A DNA stretch of 64,000 nucleotides from Malania oleifera. Its lineage: Eukaryota; Streptophyta; Magnoliopsida; Santalales; Ximeniaceae. The notes below the pieces were generated by a model. It saw only the letters and a list, made by a program, of their open reading frames with translations. It did not search any database and was not told the origin of the DNA. A program made the position numbers and the translations under genes. Each line of letters starts with the position of its first letter. The stretch's first letter is position 1. Of the stretch, positions 62,387 through 64,000 are shown piece by piece. Where the stretch lies: assembly GCF_029873635.1 (NCBI RefSeq), contig NC_080418.1, positions 12,627,562-12,691,561 of the forward strand, written 5' to 3'.

Positions 62387-62809
62387 TGTTGGGAATAAAG
62401 AACAAATTTCCAAAACCTATGAAAAACAAAATAGAGAAAAATAATGCCAAAAAAAAAATTAATCACGTACAAGACAATATTTACGTGGTTCGGCAATTTT
62501 GCCTACGTCCACGGAGTTACAGGAATTTCAATATTATCAAGAAGAAAACACAGAGAGTGCGGCGATACAATGTTCTCCCTCTCGCTCTCTTGCAGGTACA
62601 ACCACGCCAACCCTAATCACCCGAAAGTAATCCTTTTTATATGTTGCGCCTAGGGTTCCGTTCCGAATGGGCTCCAAAAAATTTCCCGGGGGCGTTGCCC
62701 TCGGACCCCCATGAGCACGGCTTAATCCTTAGGATAGAAATCTCTAATTAAATAGAGGTCGGGTCGTCATCCAAATTAAAACACAACTAGGCTCCACAAA
62801 AACCCAACA
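62387..62809. repeat. solo LTR, 423 bp
   Basis: Starts TGTTGGGAATAA and ends AAACCCAACA, with 7 bp inverted ends (TGTTGGG/CCCAACA). The duplication TAATT is at 62382-62386 and 62810-62814. It contains TTTACGTGGTTCGGCA, a phrase typical of plant LTRs (from memory). No internal domain remains, which fits recombination between two LTRs. Confidence 0.85.
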
Positions 62810-62814
62810 TAATT

Positions 62815-64000
62815 AGCCTAGTACAATGCATATAAGAAGAATAACTAATGATGTAAATTCATATGACATGGGCACACGAAAATAAAGCATATACAGACAA
62901 TAATCACTTATCATGTGCTTGGTTTTGCAATGGAACCAAGCACATGCACAACTTCAATGCATCCTGCTTTTGGCCTTTGAATCACTAGCATATGAAAATG
63001 AAGCTAAAACTTTAGATAATTGATTTAAAAATCAATGACCTCCACAGACTGCAGCTCTACAATGATCCTGGACTCCAGGTTCTAATACTGATGACAGGCA
63101 GATGACTGGCTAGTTCTAAGAATATGCAAATCAATAAAAAAAAATGCATATATAGTAATCATGTCCAAATTGATCTTTCTTAAGTAAATCAAAATTGCAT
63201 TTTTTTTTTTTAAAAAAAAGAGGTACAAATAAAATTTAAAAATGAAAAAGACTCCAACTTGACAACCTCTAATTTGAGTTTATTATGCAATCTATCAAGT
63301 TATTGTTAATTTAGCAACGCAGCAACAAATAAATAGTCATCCAATTTGACCTTGTTTAATTTGCTATTGATAACTTAAATCAATGAAGACCTTTCCCAAC
63401 ATCTTTAAGATATCCCAGTGTGAACATTTTGCACCCAATCAGTTAATTTTAGTAAAGATAATAACAAATTCCAGCTCCTAGGCTTCTGACCTGTTGTCCA
63501 GAAATATGTCAGTATAAATTTGCATCTAAAAAATTCTACTAATGGACTTAGAATCCTTGTTTTATTATTTATTCTTTTGAAAATATCAGAGATAACGGTG
63601 GTTTGAGATAGAACTCAAGATTATTAAGAAGTAAGAACACGGTTAATTGCTATAATACACAGGTTATGATAAGAAGGGTAGTACAATGAAGAATCCAATG
63701 AACTGCAGCAACATTTTGAATGGCAAGCAACTGGTTGGGCATTGCAACGGTACCAAACCAGGAAAAAAAAATTGAAAAGGCTTACAAATGCTCATGATTA
63801 TGCAATGAAATGAACATTTCTAACCACAATTATGTTGATGTTTGCGAAGATCATGGCAAAAATAAAATGATCAAAATATATGCAAATACAATCACTGTAT
63901 ATTAGCAAATAAATAAAAATCAATGCCTTTGATTGTTAATGTATATATTTTTCCAAATACTTTGAGCAAATTATCAACATCTTGAAAGAAAGTATTCACA
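62815..64000. other. AT-rich segment without recognised genes
   Basis: 1.2 kb with no ORF of note, no LTR edges and no LIMR exon that I can recognise. It may be intron or intergenic. Confidence 0.5.

Overview
This is an AT-rich nuclear plant window, probably eudicot. It shows Ty1/copia and Ty3/gypsy LTR elements primed by initiator Met-tRNA, an En/Spm (CACTA) transposon with spliced transposase genes, a plant GRAS regulator and spliced exons of a LIMR-type LMBR1 membrane protein. Almost everything else is transposon sequence, mostly decayed. I saw no tRNA, rRNA, CRISPR array or prokaryotic gene. Layout: 1-2095 is the 3' end of a minus-strand copia element with an extra ORF after pol. 2096-5891 is the 3' end of a plus-strand gypsy element whose LTR carries a 1.3 kb insertion. 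6106-39371 is a minus-strand, gag-only SIRE-like copia element. Its 5' LTR is split by a minus-strand gypsy element (13182-38837), and that element's 3' LTR is split by a 16.6 kb CACTA transposon (13536-30098). Target duplications support all three levels: ATGTA, CAGTT and ATG. The CACTA element carries degenerate tnp2-type and Transposase_24-type genes. They lie between two inverted arrays of a promoter-like unit of about 625 bp, roughly four copies on each side. From about 37683 to 59238 a segment (gypsy LTR, copia LTR tail, CACTA right end, GRAS gene and its 5' flank) occurs as two full and one partial head-to-tail copies. Copy A holds an intact 674-codon GRAS gene (42541-44565) and a later 5.47 kb Tork/Tnt1-like copia insertion (45040-50509, TSD CATGT) about 470 bp upstream of its start. 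Copy B holds a GRAS pseudogene that lacks its C-terminal motifs. Copy C ends before GRAS, where another CACTA left end begins (59239). At the right end (60588-61805) are four well-preserved exons of a LIMR gene on the minus strand. The next downstream exon is not found, and a 423 bp solo LTR lies farther upstream. Likely host genes are therefore the intact GRAS gene, its broken duplicate and the LIMR fragment. The order of events inferred from nesting is: copia, then gypsy, then segment duplication (with decay of copy B), with the Tork-like copia after the duplication. The CACTA insertion cannot be ordered against the duplication, because it lies outside the duplicated segment.
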